Below, one piece after another: positions 8,089 through 17,179 of a stretch of DNA of 64,000 bases. The stretch is from assembly GCA_963820075.1 (NCBI GenBank), contig CAWFYS010000008.1:62001-126000 (forward strand), given 5' to 3'. Numbering within the stretch: position 1 is the first letter of the stretch; every line of letters begins with the position of its first letter. The position numbers were made by a program, and so were the translations under genes. Under the pieces are notes generated by a model. It had not been told where the DNA came from. It was given only the letters and a program-made list of their open reading frames with translations, and made no database searches. Source of the DNA: Kumtagia sp963820075. Lineage in GTDB: Bacteria; Pseudomonadota; Alphaproteobacteria; Rhizobiales; Rhizobiaceae.

Positions 8089-10242
8089 ACCCTGCCCTAC
8101 CCGCTCGAACCACTGGTTCTCGTCGATGACTTCGATGGCGAGATCGGTGGCCTGTTTCAGCTTCGAGCCGGCGCCCGGCCCGGCCACGACCAGATCGGTC
8201 TTCTTCGACACCGAGCCCGCGACCTTGGCGCCAAACCTTTCGGCCATGGCTTTCGCCTCGTCGCGCGACATGCGCTCCAGCGCGCCGGTAAAGACGACCG
8301 TCTTGCCGGCGACCGGCGACGAGACGGTTCCGACCTTCTCCTCCTCCAGCGGCACGACACCGGCGGCGAACAGATCATCAACGGCCTCGCGATTGTGCTC
8401 CTCGGCGAAAAAGTCGACCACCGCTTCCGCCACGATCGATCCGATGCCGTTGATGCCGACGATCTCGTTCCACTCGGCATTGCCGGGATCGCCCTTGCCT
8501 TGCGGCATAAGCGCGGCCTCGGCGGTGGCGCGCAAGGCCTCGAAGGTGAGGAAATGGCGGGCGAGCCGCTTGGCATTGGTCTCGCCTATATGCCGGATGC
8601 CTAGCGCATACAGAAACCGGGAAAACGGCACGCGCCGCTTGTCGTCGATCGCGGCGTAAAGCTTGCGCACCGAGACGATTCCAAAGCCGTCGATGTTTTC
8701 CAGCTTGTTCAGAGAACCCCGCTGGCGCTCTGCCAGGGTAAAGATGTCGGCCGGCGCGCGAATGCGAAGGCCTGGGTCTTCGTGGTTGTAGAAGAACTCG
8801 ATCTGCTTCTCGCCCAGCCCTTCAATGTCCATGGCGTTGCGCGATACGAAATGGCGTAAGCGCTCCATCGCCTGCGCTGCACATGTCAGCCCGCCGGTGC
8901 AGCGCCATACGGCCTCGCCCTCCTCGCGAACGGCGTGGCTGCCGCAGACCGGACAATGGTGGGGAAATATGTAGGGCGTGGAATCCGGCGGCCTCTTTTC
9001 CAGCACGATGTCCAGTATCTGCGGAATGACATCGCCTGCCCGCTGCACGAGCACTGTGTCGCCTTCGCGGATGTCGCGCCCGTCGCGGATCGGCTGGCCG
9101 TTGTTGCCGATCCCGCGAATATAGTCCTCATTGTGCAATGTCGCGTTGGTCACCACCACGCCGCCGACCGTCACCGGCTCCAGCCGGGCAACCGGCGTCA
9201 TCGCTCCGGTGCGCCCTACCTGGATCTCGATGGTTCGCAGTATGGTCGTCGCCTTCTCCGCCGGAAACTTGTGCGCGGTCGCCCAGCGCGGGCTGCGCGA
9301 ACGGAAGCCGAGGCGCTCCTGCAGATCGAGCCTGTCGACCTTGTAGACGACGCCGTCGATGTCGTAGGGCAACTCCGCGCGTTGCGCCTCGATCGAGCGG
9401 TAGTGCGCAACCATCGCTTCCAGACAAATGCAGCGGACCATCAGGTCGTTGGTCACGAAACCCCAGTCGCCGAGGCGCTTGACCGCGTCATATTGCGTCT
9501 CTCCCAGCGATTCGCTGGTCTCGCCCCAGGCATAGGCGAAGAATTTCAGCGGACGCGATCGCGTGACCTCGGGGTTCTTCTGCCGCAGGCTGCCGGCCGC
9601 GGAGTTGCGCGGATTGGCGAAGGTCTGGCCGGTCTCTGCCATGCGGTCGCGCAGGACAAGGAAATCGTCACGGCGCATATAGACCTCGCCGCGCACCTCC
9701 AGCACGTCAGGCGCCTTGCCTGTCAGCCGGTCGGGCACCTCGTCGATCGTGCGGATATTGGCGGTGACGTTTTCGCCGGTCGTGCCGTCGCCGCGCGTCG
9801 CGGCCGTGACGAGATACCCCTTCTCATAGCGCAGCGACATCGACAGGCCGTCGATCTTCGGCTCGGCCGTGAAGACGAGTTCGGCACCCGCCCCGAGCGA
9901 CAGGAAGCGGCGCACCGAGGCGACGAAATCGGCCACGTCCTCATCGGAAAAAACATTGTCCAGCGACAGCATCGGCCGGGCATGGACGACCGGACCGAAA
10001 GTGCCGGACGGCGCCGCGCCGACGCCCCGCGACGGCGAATCGGCACGGATCAGTTCGGGAAAGCGCGCTTCGATCTCCGCATTGCGGCGCCTGAGCGCGT
10101 CATACTCGGCATCCGAGATCGTCGGCGCGTCCTCCGCGTGATAGCGGCGGTCGTGCCCGGCAATCTCCGCTGCCAGCCGCGCCAGTTCCTCGGCGGCTTC
10201 ATCGGCGGACAGGGTCTCGGCGGTCTTTTCTGCAAGCGACAT
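8086..10242 (-). CDS. ligA: NAD-dependent DNA ligase
   Basis: A 718-residue LigA, which seals nicks in replication and repair using NAD+. The domains are in the standard order: Ia domain with YHAEDAPTISDAEYD (about 34-48), adenylation domain with nucleotidyl-acceptor K129 in EPKIDGLS, OB fold, a four-cysteine zinc site (C430, C433, C448, C454), helix-hairpin-helix repeats, and a C-terminal BRCT domain (about 645-712). Length is normal or slightly long. The stop codon coincides with the end of a palindromic repeat. In rhizobia ligA normally follows recN at the end of the division cluster; here a foreign gene lies between them. Confidence 0.97.
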   Translation of the reverse strand: MSLAEKTAETLSADEAAEELARLAAEIAGHDRRYHAEDAPTISDAEYDALRRRNAEIEARFPELIRADSPSRGVGAAPSGTFGPVVHARPMLSLDNVFSDEDVADFVASVRRFLSLGAGAELVFTAEPKIDGLSMSLRYEKGYLVTAATRGDGTTGENVTANIRTIDEVPDRLTGKAPDVLEVRGEVYMRRDDFLVLRDRMAETGQTFANPRNSAAGSLRQKNPEVTRSRPLKFFAYAWGETSESLGETQYDAVKRLGDWGFVTNDLMVRCICLEAMVAHYRSIEAQRAELPYDIDGVVYKVDRLDLQERLGFRSRSPRWATAHKFPAEKATTILRTIEIQVGRTGAMTPVARLEPVTVGGVVVTNATLHNEDYIRGIGNNGQPIRDGRDIREGDTVLVQRAGDVIPQILDIVLEKRPPDSTPYIFPHHCPVCGSHAVREEGEAVWRCTGGLTCAAQAMERLRHFVSRNAMDIEGLGEKQIEFFYNHEDPGLRIRAPADIFTLAERQRGSLNKLENIDGFGIVSVRKLYAAIDDKRRVPFSRFLYALGIRHIGETNAKRLARHFLTFEALRATAEAALMPQGKGDPGNAEWNEIVGINGIGSIVAEAVVDFFAEEHNREAVDDLFAAGVVPLEEEKVGTVSSPVAGKTVVFTGALERMSRDEAKAMAERFGAKVAGSVSKKTDLVVAGPGAGSKLKQATDLAIEVIDENQWFERVGQG

Positions 10243-10401
10243 GATGCGGGGCCGGATTCGAAGCTGCCGGATCGTATCGTCTCGATTCCGCCGGGCAAGC
10301 GAAATCCGGCCGCCGTCCTTTCCCTCTCGCCATCCGCTGCCAATCGCAGACCAGGCCCTTCAGGGTCGACGTCACCGCCAACCCGTTCAGCTTGCCGGCG
10401 C

Positions 10402-10534
10402 AAGCAAACGTTCTGCCGCCGCGCGGGATACCCGTGATGGTCGCCGGCCCGCAAGCAGGCGATCTCTTCCTGGATCGATCTCGGCAACCGATGTCGATAC
10501 CCGGTCGCGCCCGCCGGACTTGGAAATTGCATGA
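10402..10534 (-). pseudogene. Decayed copy of the recN 3' end
   Basis: This stretch aligns with recN 11394-11535 in the same orientation: shared blocks include CCGCGCGGG, GCGATCTCTTCCTG, GATCGATCTCGGC, GATACCCGGTCG and CCGCCGGACTTGGAAAT. It carries a 12-base deletion after CTTCCTG and many substitutions, and has no open reading frame of its own. The remaining part of the 380-bp gap on the ligA side (10243-10401) shows no gene that I can support. See the finding on the recN-ligA insertion. Confidence 0.75.
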
Positions 10535-10552
10535 CCCAAGAATTCGTTCAAA

Positions 10553-10580
10553 TTGACATCTACTTGGATTTCAATATACT
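10553..10580 (+). promoter_or_regulatory. Near-consensus sigma-70 promoter
   Basis: TTGACA at 10553-10558 and TATACT at 10575-10580, spaced by 16 bp in AT-rich DNA, 43 bp before the hypothetical gene at 10623. Such a close match to the enterobacterial consensus is unusual among the GC-rich neighbours. Confidence 0.6.
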
Positions 10581-10622
10581 TATTTATACCAATGGCATCA
10601 CTCTAATATATCAGGTGTTCAG

Positions 10623-11255
10623 ATGGCAGAGTGGTTAACCTTGTTTCTCGCAGCTTTTGGCTCTTTCTTAGGTCTCTACCAATATTGGCAGAACAGCAAG
10701 CAAACCAAGGCTATTAAGGCGGCTGATGAAATGGAACGATTCGGCTCTGACGAAAAGGTCGCTGTCGCTGAACATCTCATCGATTATAGTCCGTCCTTCA
10801 TACTCTACAAGGATTCGTCGGGCAAGATTGAAGAGACGATCGTCGGCCCTATGGATTTTCACCTGGCTCTTCGGCATCATTCAGTTGGCCGCCACGAGGT
10901 GCCTGGCTACGATAAGAGCAACGATATCTTCGCCAGCAAGAAGCAACTCGGCGAGCAGGCATGTAAAGACCTGTTTTCTGGTCGGGAAATGTACATTCGC
11001 GATGTTTTCGACCGTTTTCTGGCACGACTTGAAAGAATCGAGGCTTTGATTTCCAAGGATGTGATCTCGGCCGACGACTTCGCCGATCATTTTTCCTATT
11101 GGATAAAACTGATTGGGGACATCTCTGATAAAAACAATTTTACGCAATTCAGTGCAGAACGGCGAGAGACACTGCTCAAGTATATCAACGGGTATGAGTT
11201 CAACGGGGTGATCCGATTATTCGCCCGGTACGGAAAGGACATATCCCTGCATTAG
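10623..11255 (+). CDS. Hypothetical membrane-anchored protein, likely acquired
   Basis: A 210-residue protein. Residues 3-22 (EWLTLFLAAFGSFLGLYQYW) form one transmembrane helix, followed by a soluble, mainly helical, charged domain (KQTKAIKAADEMERF...). The family is not recognised; the layout (one helix, then a cytoplasmic helical domain) is like DUF4760-type proteins but I cannot confirm this. Base composition and codon use are clearly more AT-rich than the neighbours and its direction is opposite to ligA and recN, so it is probably transferred DNA. Its TAG stop is the first part of the repeat at 11254-11353. Confidence 0.75.
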   Translation: MAEWLTLFLAAFGSFLGLYQYWQNSKQTKAIKAADEMERFGSDEKVAVAEHLIDYSPSFILYKDSSGKIEETIVGPMDFHLALRHHSVGRHEVPGYDKSNDIFASKKQLGEQACKDLFSGREMYIRDVFDRFLARLERIEALISKDVISADDFADHFSYWIKLIGDISDKNNFTQFSAERRETLLKYINGYEFNGVIRLFARYGKDISLH

Positions 11256-11353
11256 AGCAGGATGATATCGGGTGGAGTCATTCACCCTGCGCTAACTCCT
11301 TGTTATGGCCCATGATCTTATCCGAAAGTCTGCGACTTTCGGGACCATGTCTA
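11254..11353. repeat. Rhizobial-type palindromic repeat between recN and the hypothetical gene
   Basis: Starts TAGAGCAGGATGAT, contains the inverted pair GAAAGTC/GACTTTC around a short loop (11322-11340) and ends GGGACCATGTC. The pattern is the familiar AGAGCAGGATGA...ATGATCTTATCCGAAAGT intergenic repeat type of rhizobia. The TAG at its left end is the stop codon of the upstream gene. Confidence 0.75.
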
Positions 11354-11372
11354 AGCGAAGCAGCCGCGAGGC

Positions 11373-13043
11373 TTACGCCGCGTTGTTTTCCCGGAGCAGA
11401 CGTTCGGCGGCCGCGCGGGCTTCTTCCGTGATGGTCTCGCCCGCCAGCATGCGGGCGATCTCTTCCTGACGCGACGGCCGATCGATCTCGGCGACGGAGG
11501 TCGATACCCGGTCGTGTCCGCCGGACTTGGAAATGAGAAAATGCGTTTCTGCCCGCGCGGCAACCTGCGGCGCATGCGTTACGGTCAGCACCTGCACCCG
11601 CCGCGCCAGACGCGCCAGTCGCTGGCCGATCGCATCGGACACCGCCCCGCCGACGCCTGAATCGATCTCGTCGAACACCAGCGTCGGCGCCGATCCACGG
11701 TCGGCCAGGGCCACCTTGAGCGCCAGCAGGAATCGCGAAAGCTCGCCGCCGGAAGCCACCTTCATCATCGGCCCGGGCCGCGTCCCCGGATTGGTGCGCA
11801 CCCAGAACTCTACCTGATCGATCCCCTCTTCCGCGCGATTTTCGGCCTCGCTGGCCATTTCAACAATGAAGGCGGCGCGGTCCAGCCTGAGCGCCGGCAG
11901 TTCGGTCATGACCGCCGCCTCCAGCGCGGCCGCCGCCGAGCGGCGCAGTTCCGACAGGCGCATGGCGCCTAGATCATAGGCGTTCCGCGCCGCCGCAGCC
12001 TGGGCCTCAAGGACGTGCAGCCTCTCCTCGCCGGCATCGAGATCGGCAAGATCGGCCGACATCGTGTCGCGCAGCCGAGCCAGATCGTCGACCCGCACAT
12101 GGTGCTTGCGCGCGGCGGCGCGCAGCGCGAACAGCCGCTCCTCCGCGCGTTCGAGGCGTTGCGGATCATATTCCGTCGCCCGCAGCGCCGCATCGACGCC
12201 GGACTGGGCCGCGTCGAGCGAAATAAGCGCCTCGTCGAGGGCCTTCACGACATCGTCGAGCAGGTCGGGCATATCCGCCGCCTTGCGCTGCAACCGTCTC
12301 AGCAGGCTGGCGAGTTGCGGCAGCGGCGAATTGGCGCCGGACAGCACGTCCTGGGCATCCTTGATTTCGGAAGCGGCCTTCTCGACGCGCATCATCGAAG
12401 CGCGCATGTCCGCGAGATCGGTTTCCTCGCCGGGCTGCGGGTCGAGCTTGGACAGTTCAGCGACCGCGGCGCGCAGGAAGTCGGCCTCGCGCGCCGCCGC
12501 TTCGACTTTCGCCCGGTGCCGGGCGCGTTCCTGCTCGGCGTCGCGCCACCGTCGCCAGGCGTCCGCCGTGGCGCGCGCCTCGCCGATATGGCCACCGAAA
12601 GAATCCAGGAGGTCGCGATGCGCGCGCGCGTCGACCAGCGCGCGCTCGTCGTGCTGGCCGTGGATTTCAACAAGCGCGCGGCCGACGTCGCGCATGAGGG
12701 TGACGCTTGACGGCTGGTCGTTGACGAAAACACGCGTGCGCCCGTCGGCGTTCTGGACGCGCCGAAGGATGATGTCGCCATCGTCGTCGAGCGCGTTGTC
12801 GGCAAGGATGGCTCGCGCCGGATGGTTGAGGGGGACATCGAAGACGGCTGTAACCTGGCCCTGCACGGCCCCGTGGCGAACCAGCGAACCGTCGCCGCGC
12901 GCGCCCAGCGCCAGGGACAGGGCGTCCAGCAATATCGACTTGCCTGCGCCGGTTTCCCCGGTCAGCACGGACAGGCCAGCCGAAAAATCGATGTCCAGTC
13001 GTTCGATAAGGACAATTTCGCGGATCGAAAGGCGCGAGAGCAT
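11373..13043 (-). CDS. recN: DNA repair ATPase RecN
   Basis: A 556-residue SMC-like ATPase for double-strand-break repair. The Walker A motif GETGAGKS is at residues 29-36 after LSVLT. Two coiled-coil arms fill about 150-370. The C-terminal ATPase half has the signature VASGGELSRF and the Walker B stretch PTLVFDEIDSGVGG, then THAPQVAA. The size is standard. It lies 16 bp downstream of bamD, as in other rhizobia, so it is probably co-transcribed with it. A decayed second copy of its 3' end lies at 10402-10534. Confidence 0.96.
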   Translation of the reverse strand: MLSRLSIREIVLIERLDIDFSAGLSVLTGETGAGKSILLDALSLALGARGDGSLVRHGAVQGQVTAVFDVPLNHPARAILADNALDDDGDIILRRVQNADGRTRVFVNDQPSSVTLMRDVGRALVEIHGQHDERALVDARAHRDLLDSFGGHIGEARATADAWRRWRDAEQERARHRAKVEAAAREADFLRAAVAELSKLDPQPGEETDLADMRASMMRVEKAASEIKDAQDVLSGANSPLPQLASLLRRLQRKAADMPDLLDDVVKALDEALISLDAAQSGVDAALRATEYDPQRLERAEERLFALRAAARKHHVRVDDLARLRDTMSADLADLDAGEERLHVLEAQAAAARNAYDLGAMRLSELRRSAAAALEAAVMTELPALRLDRAAFIVEMASEAENRAEEGIDQVEFWVRTNPGTRPGPMMKVASGGELSRFLLALKVALADRGSAPTLVFDEIDSGVGGAVSDAIGQRLARLARRVQVLTVTHAPQVAARAETHFLISKSGGHDRVSTSVAEIDRPSRQEEIARMLAGETITEEARAAAERLLRENNAA

Positions 13044-13059
13044 GAAAACGGCGTCCCTG

Positions 13060-14028
13060 TCAGGCGCCGGTGATCAATGCCCCGGCCTTGGAGAGCCACG
13101 AACCGGCGCTCTCGCGCGGCTGCAGACCGCCCGATTGCAGCAGCTTGTAGGAGTCCCTGTACCACTGGCTGTCGGGATAGTTCTGGCCGAGCACCGCAGC
13201 CGCCGTCTGCGCCTCGGAGGTGATGCCCATGGCATAGTAGGCTTCCGTAAGCCTGGCCAGCGCCTCCTCGACATGACGCGTGTTGGCGTAGTTTTCGACC
13301 ACGTAGCGGAAGCGCTTCACCGCGGCGATGTATTCGCGGCGCTCGAGATAATAGCGGCCGGTCTGCATCTCCTTGCCGGCGAGCTGATCGCGCGCATAGC
13401 GTATCTTTTCACGCGCGTCGTCCACATATTCGGATTCGGGCCAGCGCTGGATAAGCTCCTCCATCGCCTCGATCGTGCGCCGCAATTCCTTCTGATCCTG
13501 CGTGACATCGCGGATCTGGCGGAAATAGCTCAGGCCAATGATATACTGCGCATAGGCGGCGTCCGGCGTGGACGGATAAAGCGTCACATAGCGCTTGGCC
13601 GCGTTGACGGCCTCCTCGTACTTGCCCTGGCGGTAATTGGCGAAGGCACCCATCACCATCGACTTGCGGGCATACTCCGAATAGGGATGCTGGCGATCGA
13701 TTGCGTCGAACTTGCGGCTCGCCTCCGTGAGCCGGCCCGCGTCAAGGTTTGCCAACGCCTGATTGTAGAGCACGTTGGCCGGTTCGGTCTGGTCAACATA
13801 GGTCGAAAGATCGACATCCGGCTCTGACATGCAAGCTGCGAGCAGCAACGGCGCGCAGATCGCGGCCGGAAAAATGCTAAGCAGACTTGCGCGGCTTCGC
13901 CCACGCTTCGCCTGCTTAGCCTCTTGTTTTGTCGCAGGTTTCTGTCGGAAAACCGTGACACACTTTTCCGGAACCTGCTTAGCGCGCCGAATCCGACGGG
14001 TTCGTTGGGTTACGCTCATAAAAGACAT
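13060..14028 (-). CDS. bamD: Outer membrane assembly lipoprotein BamD with in-frame repeat insertion
   Basis: BamD is an essential outer-membrane lipoprotein of the beta-barrel assembly machine. The C-terminal 250 residues form the usual tetratricopeptide repeats (YNQALANLDAGRLTEAS, DAAYAQYIIGLSYFRQI, QTGRYYLERREYIAAV). The export signal is odd: residues 1-15 (MSFMSVTQRTRRIRR) are followed by 36 residues (A16-S51) coded exactly by a 108-bp dispersed repeat, and only then by the hydrophobic core and lipobox (PLLLAAC, C66). Removing the repeat restores a normal lipoprotein signal in frame. No ATG, GTG or TTG start lies between the repeat and the lipobox. Total length is 322 instead of about 286. 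Confidence 0.92.
   Translation of the reverse strand: MSFMSVTQRTRRIRRAKQVPEKCVTVFRQKPATKQEAKQAKRGRSRASLLSIFPAAICAPLLLAACMSEPDVDLSTYVDQTEPANVLYNQALANLDAGRLTEASRKFDAIDRQHPYSEYARKSMVMGAFANYRQGKYEEAVNAAKRYVTLYPSTPDAAYAQYIIGLSYFRQIRDVTQDQKELRRTIEAMEELIQRWPESEYVDDAREKIRYARDQLAGKEMQTGRYYLERREYIAAVKRFRYVVENYANTRHVEEALARLTEAYYAMGITSEAQTAAAVLGQNYPDSQWYRDSYKLLQSGGLQPRESAGSWLSKAGALITGA
13876..13983 (-). repeat. 108-bp palindromic element, copy 2, inside bamD
   Basis: The reference copy: GCTAAGCAG at one end and CTGCTTAGC at the other, 108 bp, exactly 36 codons in frame with bamD. It encodes a Lys/Arg/Gln-rich peptide (AKQVPEKCVTV...). The opposite strand is also open through the element in the codon-aligned frame. 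No target-site duplication is obvious. Confidence 0.95.
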
Positions 14029-14190
14029 ATACTCGATTCGCCCCTTTGGCGTCGATAAATCAACGGCGAGCAGCCTTAGCGAGAACCGTTCGCAACGGCA
14101 ACGCTATCCGGGCGCAATGGCGCTTTTTTGTGACGCGTGCAGGAATTCGCTATATTGGCGGGCCGACCCAGGGCGCGCCGAAGCTCCTTG

Positions 14191-15141
14191 TCAGAGCACC
14201 CAGGGCGCGTAGACCGGGGCGTTGACCGCGATCATTTCGGAAGCGCGGCCGCGAACACGACGACCCGTCTCGACGATCTCGAACGCCGTCGGATCGGACA
14301 AAAGGTGCCGCAGCGCCGCAGCGTTGATCCGATGGCCGCCCCGGAAGGACCGGAAGCATCCGATGAAGCGCGCGCCTGCAAGCGCCAGATCGCCCATCGC
14401 GTCGAGCGTCTTGTGGCGCACGAATTCGTCGGAGTAGCGCAGCCCTTCCATGTTGATCACGCGGTTGTCGTCGCCGATGACAACCGAATTCTCGAGCGAC
14501 GATCCCAGCGCATAGCCGGAGCCCCACAGCCGCTCGACATCGCGCATGAAACCGAAGGTGCGCGCCCTTGCTATGTTTCGCCGGAAACTGTCGGGATCGA
14601 TGTCGGTTGCAAGGGCCTGGCGGCCTATGGCCGCGCTTTCGAAGTCGATCTCGATTTCGAAGCGTGTCCCCCGATACGGGCGGAACTCGGCCCATGATGC
14701 GCCGCTGTCGATCCGCACCGGCTTCACCACGCGGATGTAGCGGCGCTTGACGTCCAGCGTCTCGATTCCGGCCTGGTCGATCGCATCGACGAACGGCGCG
14801 GCGCTGCCGTCCATCACCGGCACTTCCGTTCCGTCGATCTCGACCACGACATTGTCGATGCCGAGACCGAAGAGCGCGGCCATCACATGCTCCACGGTGG
14901 CCACATGGAAGCCGGACGGCGCACCCAATACCGTGCAGAGCGCCGTCGAGCCGACTTCGGAAACCAGCGCCGGAACCTGACGGCCGGCGCCATGGTCACC
15001 GCTGTAGACGAATACGACGCCCGTATCCGGCTCGGCCGGCACGAAGCGCATCGTCACGGGCTTGCCGTTGTGAACGCCAACACCGGACAACGCCACGCAC
15101 GATTTCACCGTCGTCTGATAGTAGTCCAAATCAGTCCCCAT
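14191..15141 (-). CDS. lpxC: UDP-3-O-acyl-N-acetylglucosamine deacetylase
   Basis: LpxC catalyses the committed, zinc-dependent deacetylation step of lipid A synthesis. Starting at MGTDLDYYQTTV the protein has 316 residues, the usual size; the frame is open for 34 more codons upstream, but the family begins here. Zinc ligands H85 (ATVEHVMAAL), H243 and D247 (RHKTLDAMGD) and the catalytic H270 (FRGGHRIN) are all visible. The ribosome site before 15141 is weak. Between ftsZ and lpxC there are 280 bp. In rhizobia lpxC commonly follows ftsZ, as seen here. Confidence 0.95.
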   Translation of the reverse strand: MGTDLDYYQTTVKSCVALSGVGVHNGKPVTMRFVPAEPDTGVVFVYSGDHGAGRQVPALVSEVGSTALCTVLGAPSGFHVATVEHVMAALFGLGIDNVVVEIDGTEVPVMDGSAAPFVDAIDQAGIETLDVKRRYIRVVKPVRIDSGASWAEFRPYRGTRFEIEIDFESAAIGRQALATDIDPDSFRRNIARARTFGFMRDVERLWGSGYALGSSLENSVVIGDDNRVINMEGLRYSDEFVRHKTLDAMGDLALAGARFIGCFRSFRGGHRINAAALRHLLSDPTAFEIVETGRRVRGRASEMIAVNAPVYAPWVL

Positions 15142-15421
15142 GTGCCGTTCATACTCGAACCGCGATACCCTCCCGAAGTCTCGCGGTTTGCCTAACTCTC
15201 GGCGGAAGCGGCTTAAGTCGGCTGGTCCTATTGCTGCCATCATCCAGTGGGGAAGATAGTCTTCCGGAGGGCTCTATCCAAATCACGCTTTCTTACTCTG
15301 TGTTACCGCCGACGCGCGTCGCGCGCGCACGTCAACTGCCTGATTTCGCTTACTAAAAACACAGCACGGACGAGCCAATCGAATGCCTGTCCGCGCTCGT
15401 TCGTTAACACGCGTTTACGAG

Positions 15422-17113
15422 TCAGTTCGCCTGCCGGCGAAGGAATGCCGGAATCTCGAGCTGGTCGTCGTCGTGCGTCACACGCGCCTGCGGCGTCAGT
15501 CGGCCCTGATCGTCGAGCTGGCCACGGCGGGGCGCGTAGACCTGCGGGTCCTGACTATTGAGCCGGCGGGCTTCCGGCGGCGGCTGGCGCAGCTTCGGCT
15601 CACGCGGCTGCGCGGGCTCCAGCCGGGCGGGCTCCTCCTCGCGGCGGGTCAGACCCACGGCCAGCCGCCTCAGCAGGCCGATCGCGCCGCCCTCATGCTC
15701 GGGCTGACGGGGTTTGGCCTTTTCCTCCACCTCGGCCTTCACCATCGGCCCGAAATCCTCGACGCGCGGCATGCGCGGCTGGGCGACGGGCTGCGGTGCC
15801 GGCGCGGACCGCTGCGCCGGCTCGGCCTGCTGCGTGGCGACCGGCTGCGCGCTTTCCGCGGCGCGGGCAGCAGGCTGCGGCCCAGCGGCCGGCTGCCGTG
15901 GCGCGGCCGGTTCGGCCGGGGGCGCCTGGAACAGCCTGCTGTGCGGACGGAACTCGTCGGCCGCCGGCGCGGGCTGCGCGCGTGTCACCGCCATCTGCTC
16001 GGCCGTGCGGATCGCCTCGGCCACGGGATCGGCGCCGCGCACATCGCGAGGGGCTTCCGGAGCCGCGGCACGGCCATCGGCGGCCGGACGGGCAACCGGC
16101 TTGTGCGCGGGGCGAATCGCGATCGGCGCCGCGGCGATCTGCTCGGCCGTCTTGTCGATGCCGGTGGCCACGACCGACACCCGGATGACGCCTTCGAGTT
16201 CCTCGTCGAAGGTCGCGCCCAGGATGATGTTGGCGTCCTGGTCGACCTCCTCGCGGATTCGGGTCGCGGCCTCGTCAACCTCGAACAGGGTCAGGTCGCG
16301 GCCGCCGGTGATCGAGATCAGCAGGCCCTTGGCGCCCTTCATCGAGGTCTCGTCGAGCAGCGGATTGGCAATGGCCGCCTCGGCCGCCGCCATGGCGCGT
16401 CCCTCGCCCGAAGCTTCGCCCGTACCCATCATCGCCTTGCCCATCTCGCGCATGACCGAACGCACATCCGCGAAGTCGAGATTGATCAGGCCTTCCTTGA
16501 CCATCAGGTCGGTGATGCAGGCGACGCCCGAATAGAGCACCTGATCGGCCATGGCGAAAGCGTCGGCGAAAGTGGTCTTGTCGTTGGCGAGGCGGAACAG
16601 GTTCTGGTTCGGGATGACGATCAGGGTATCGACGCATTTCTGCAGTTCCTCGATGCCCAGGTCGGCCGTCTTCATGCGGCGCTGGCCCTCGAAATGGAAC
16701 GGCTTCGTGACCACGCCGACGGTCAGGATGCCCTTCTCGCGCGCCGCCCGGGCAACGACCGGCGCGGCACCCGTGCCGGTGCCGCCGCCCATGCCGGCGG
16801 TGACGAAGCACATATGGGTGTTCGACAGATGATCGACGATTTCGTCGATGCATTCCTCGGCGGCGGCGCGGCCGACTTCCGGCTGAGAACCGGCGCCGAG
16901 GCCCTCCGTGACATGCGCGCCGAGTTGGATCAGCCGCTCGGACTTCGACATCGTGAGCGCCTGGGCGTCGGTGTTCGCCACTACGAATTCCACGCCGCGA
17001 AGACCCGCCGTGATCATGTTGTTGACAGCATTGCCACCACCCCCGCCGACACCGAATACGGTGATCCGGGGTTTGAGCTCGGTAATGTCCGGTCTCTGAA
17101 GATTTATGGGCAT
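15422..17113 (-). CDS. ftsZ: Cell division protein FtsZ
   Basis: A 563-residue tubulin-like GTPase that forms the division ring. The globular domain (about 1-320) carries the GGGTGTG loop at residues 109-115 and the N-terminal FGVGGGGGNAVNNMI. A long Pro/Ala/Gln-rich linker (about 330-535) follows, as usual in rhizobial FtsZ1, and the conserved tail LEIPAFLRRQAN, which binds FtsA and other partners, ends the protein. AAGGA stands before the ATG. It follows ftsA by 66 bp, which may hold its own promoter. Confidence 0.97.
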   Translation of the reverse strand: MPINLQRPDITELKPRITVFGVGGGGGNAVNNMITAGLRGVEFVVANTDAQALTMSKSERLIQLGAHVTEGLGAGSQPEVGRAAAEECIDEIVDHLSNTHMCFVTAGMGGGTGTGAAPVVARAAREKGILTVGVVTKPFHFEGQRRMKTADLGIEELQKCVDTLIVIPNQNLFRLANDKTTFADAFAMADQVLYSGVACITDLMVKEGLINLDFADVRSVMREMGKAMMGTGEASGEGRAMAAAEAAIANPLLDETSMKGAKGLLISITGGRDLTLFEVDEAATRIREEVDQDANIILGATFDEELEGVIRVSVVATGIDKTAEQIAAAPIAIRPAHKPVARPAADGRAAAPEAPRDVRGADPVAEAIRTAEQMAVTRAQPAPAADEFRPHSRLFQAPPAEPAAPRQPAAGPQPAARAAESAQPVATQQAEPAQRSAPAPQPVAQPRMPRVEDFGPMVKAEVEEKAKPRQPEHEGGAIGLLRRLAVGLTRREEEPARLEPAQPREPKLRQPPPEARRLNSQDPQVYAPRRGQLDDQGRLTPQARVTHDDDQLEIPAFLRRQAN

Positions 17114-17179
17114 ATCCTCGTCCTTTGCCTTCCTGCCGCGTCGCCGCCGCGACTGTTGTGGGGGCGTGCCCCCCGATTG

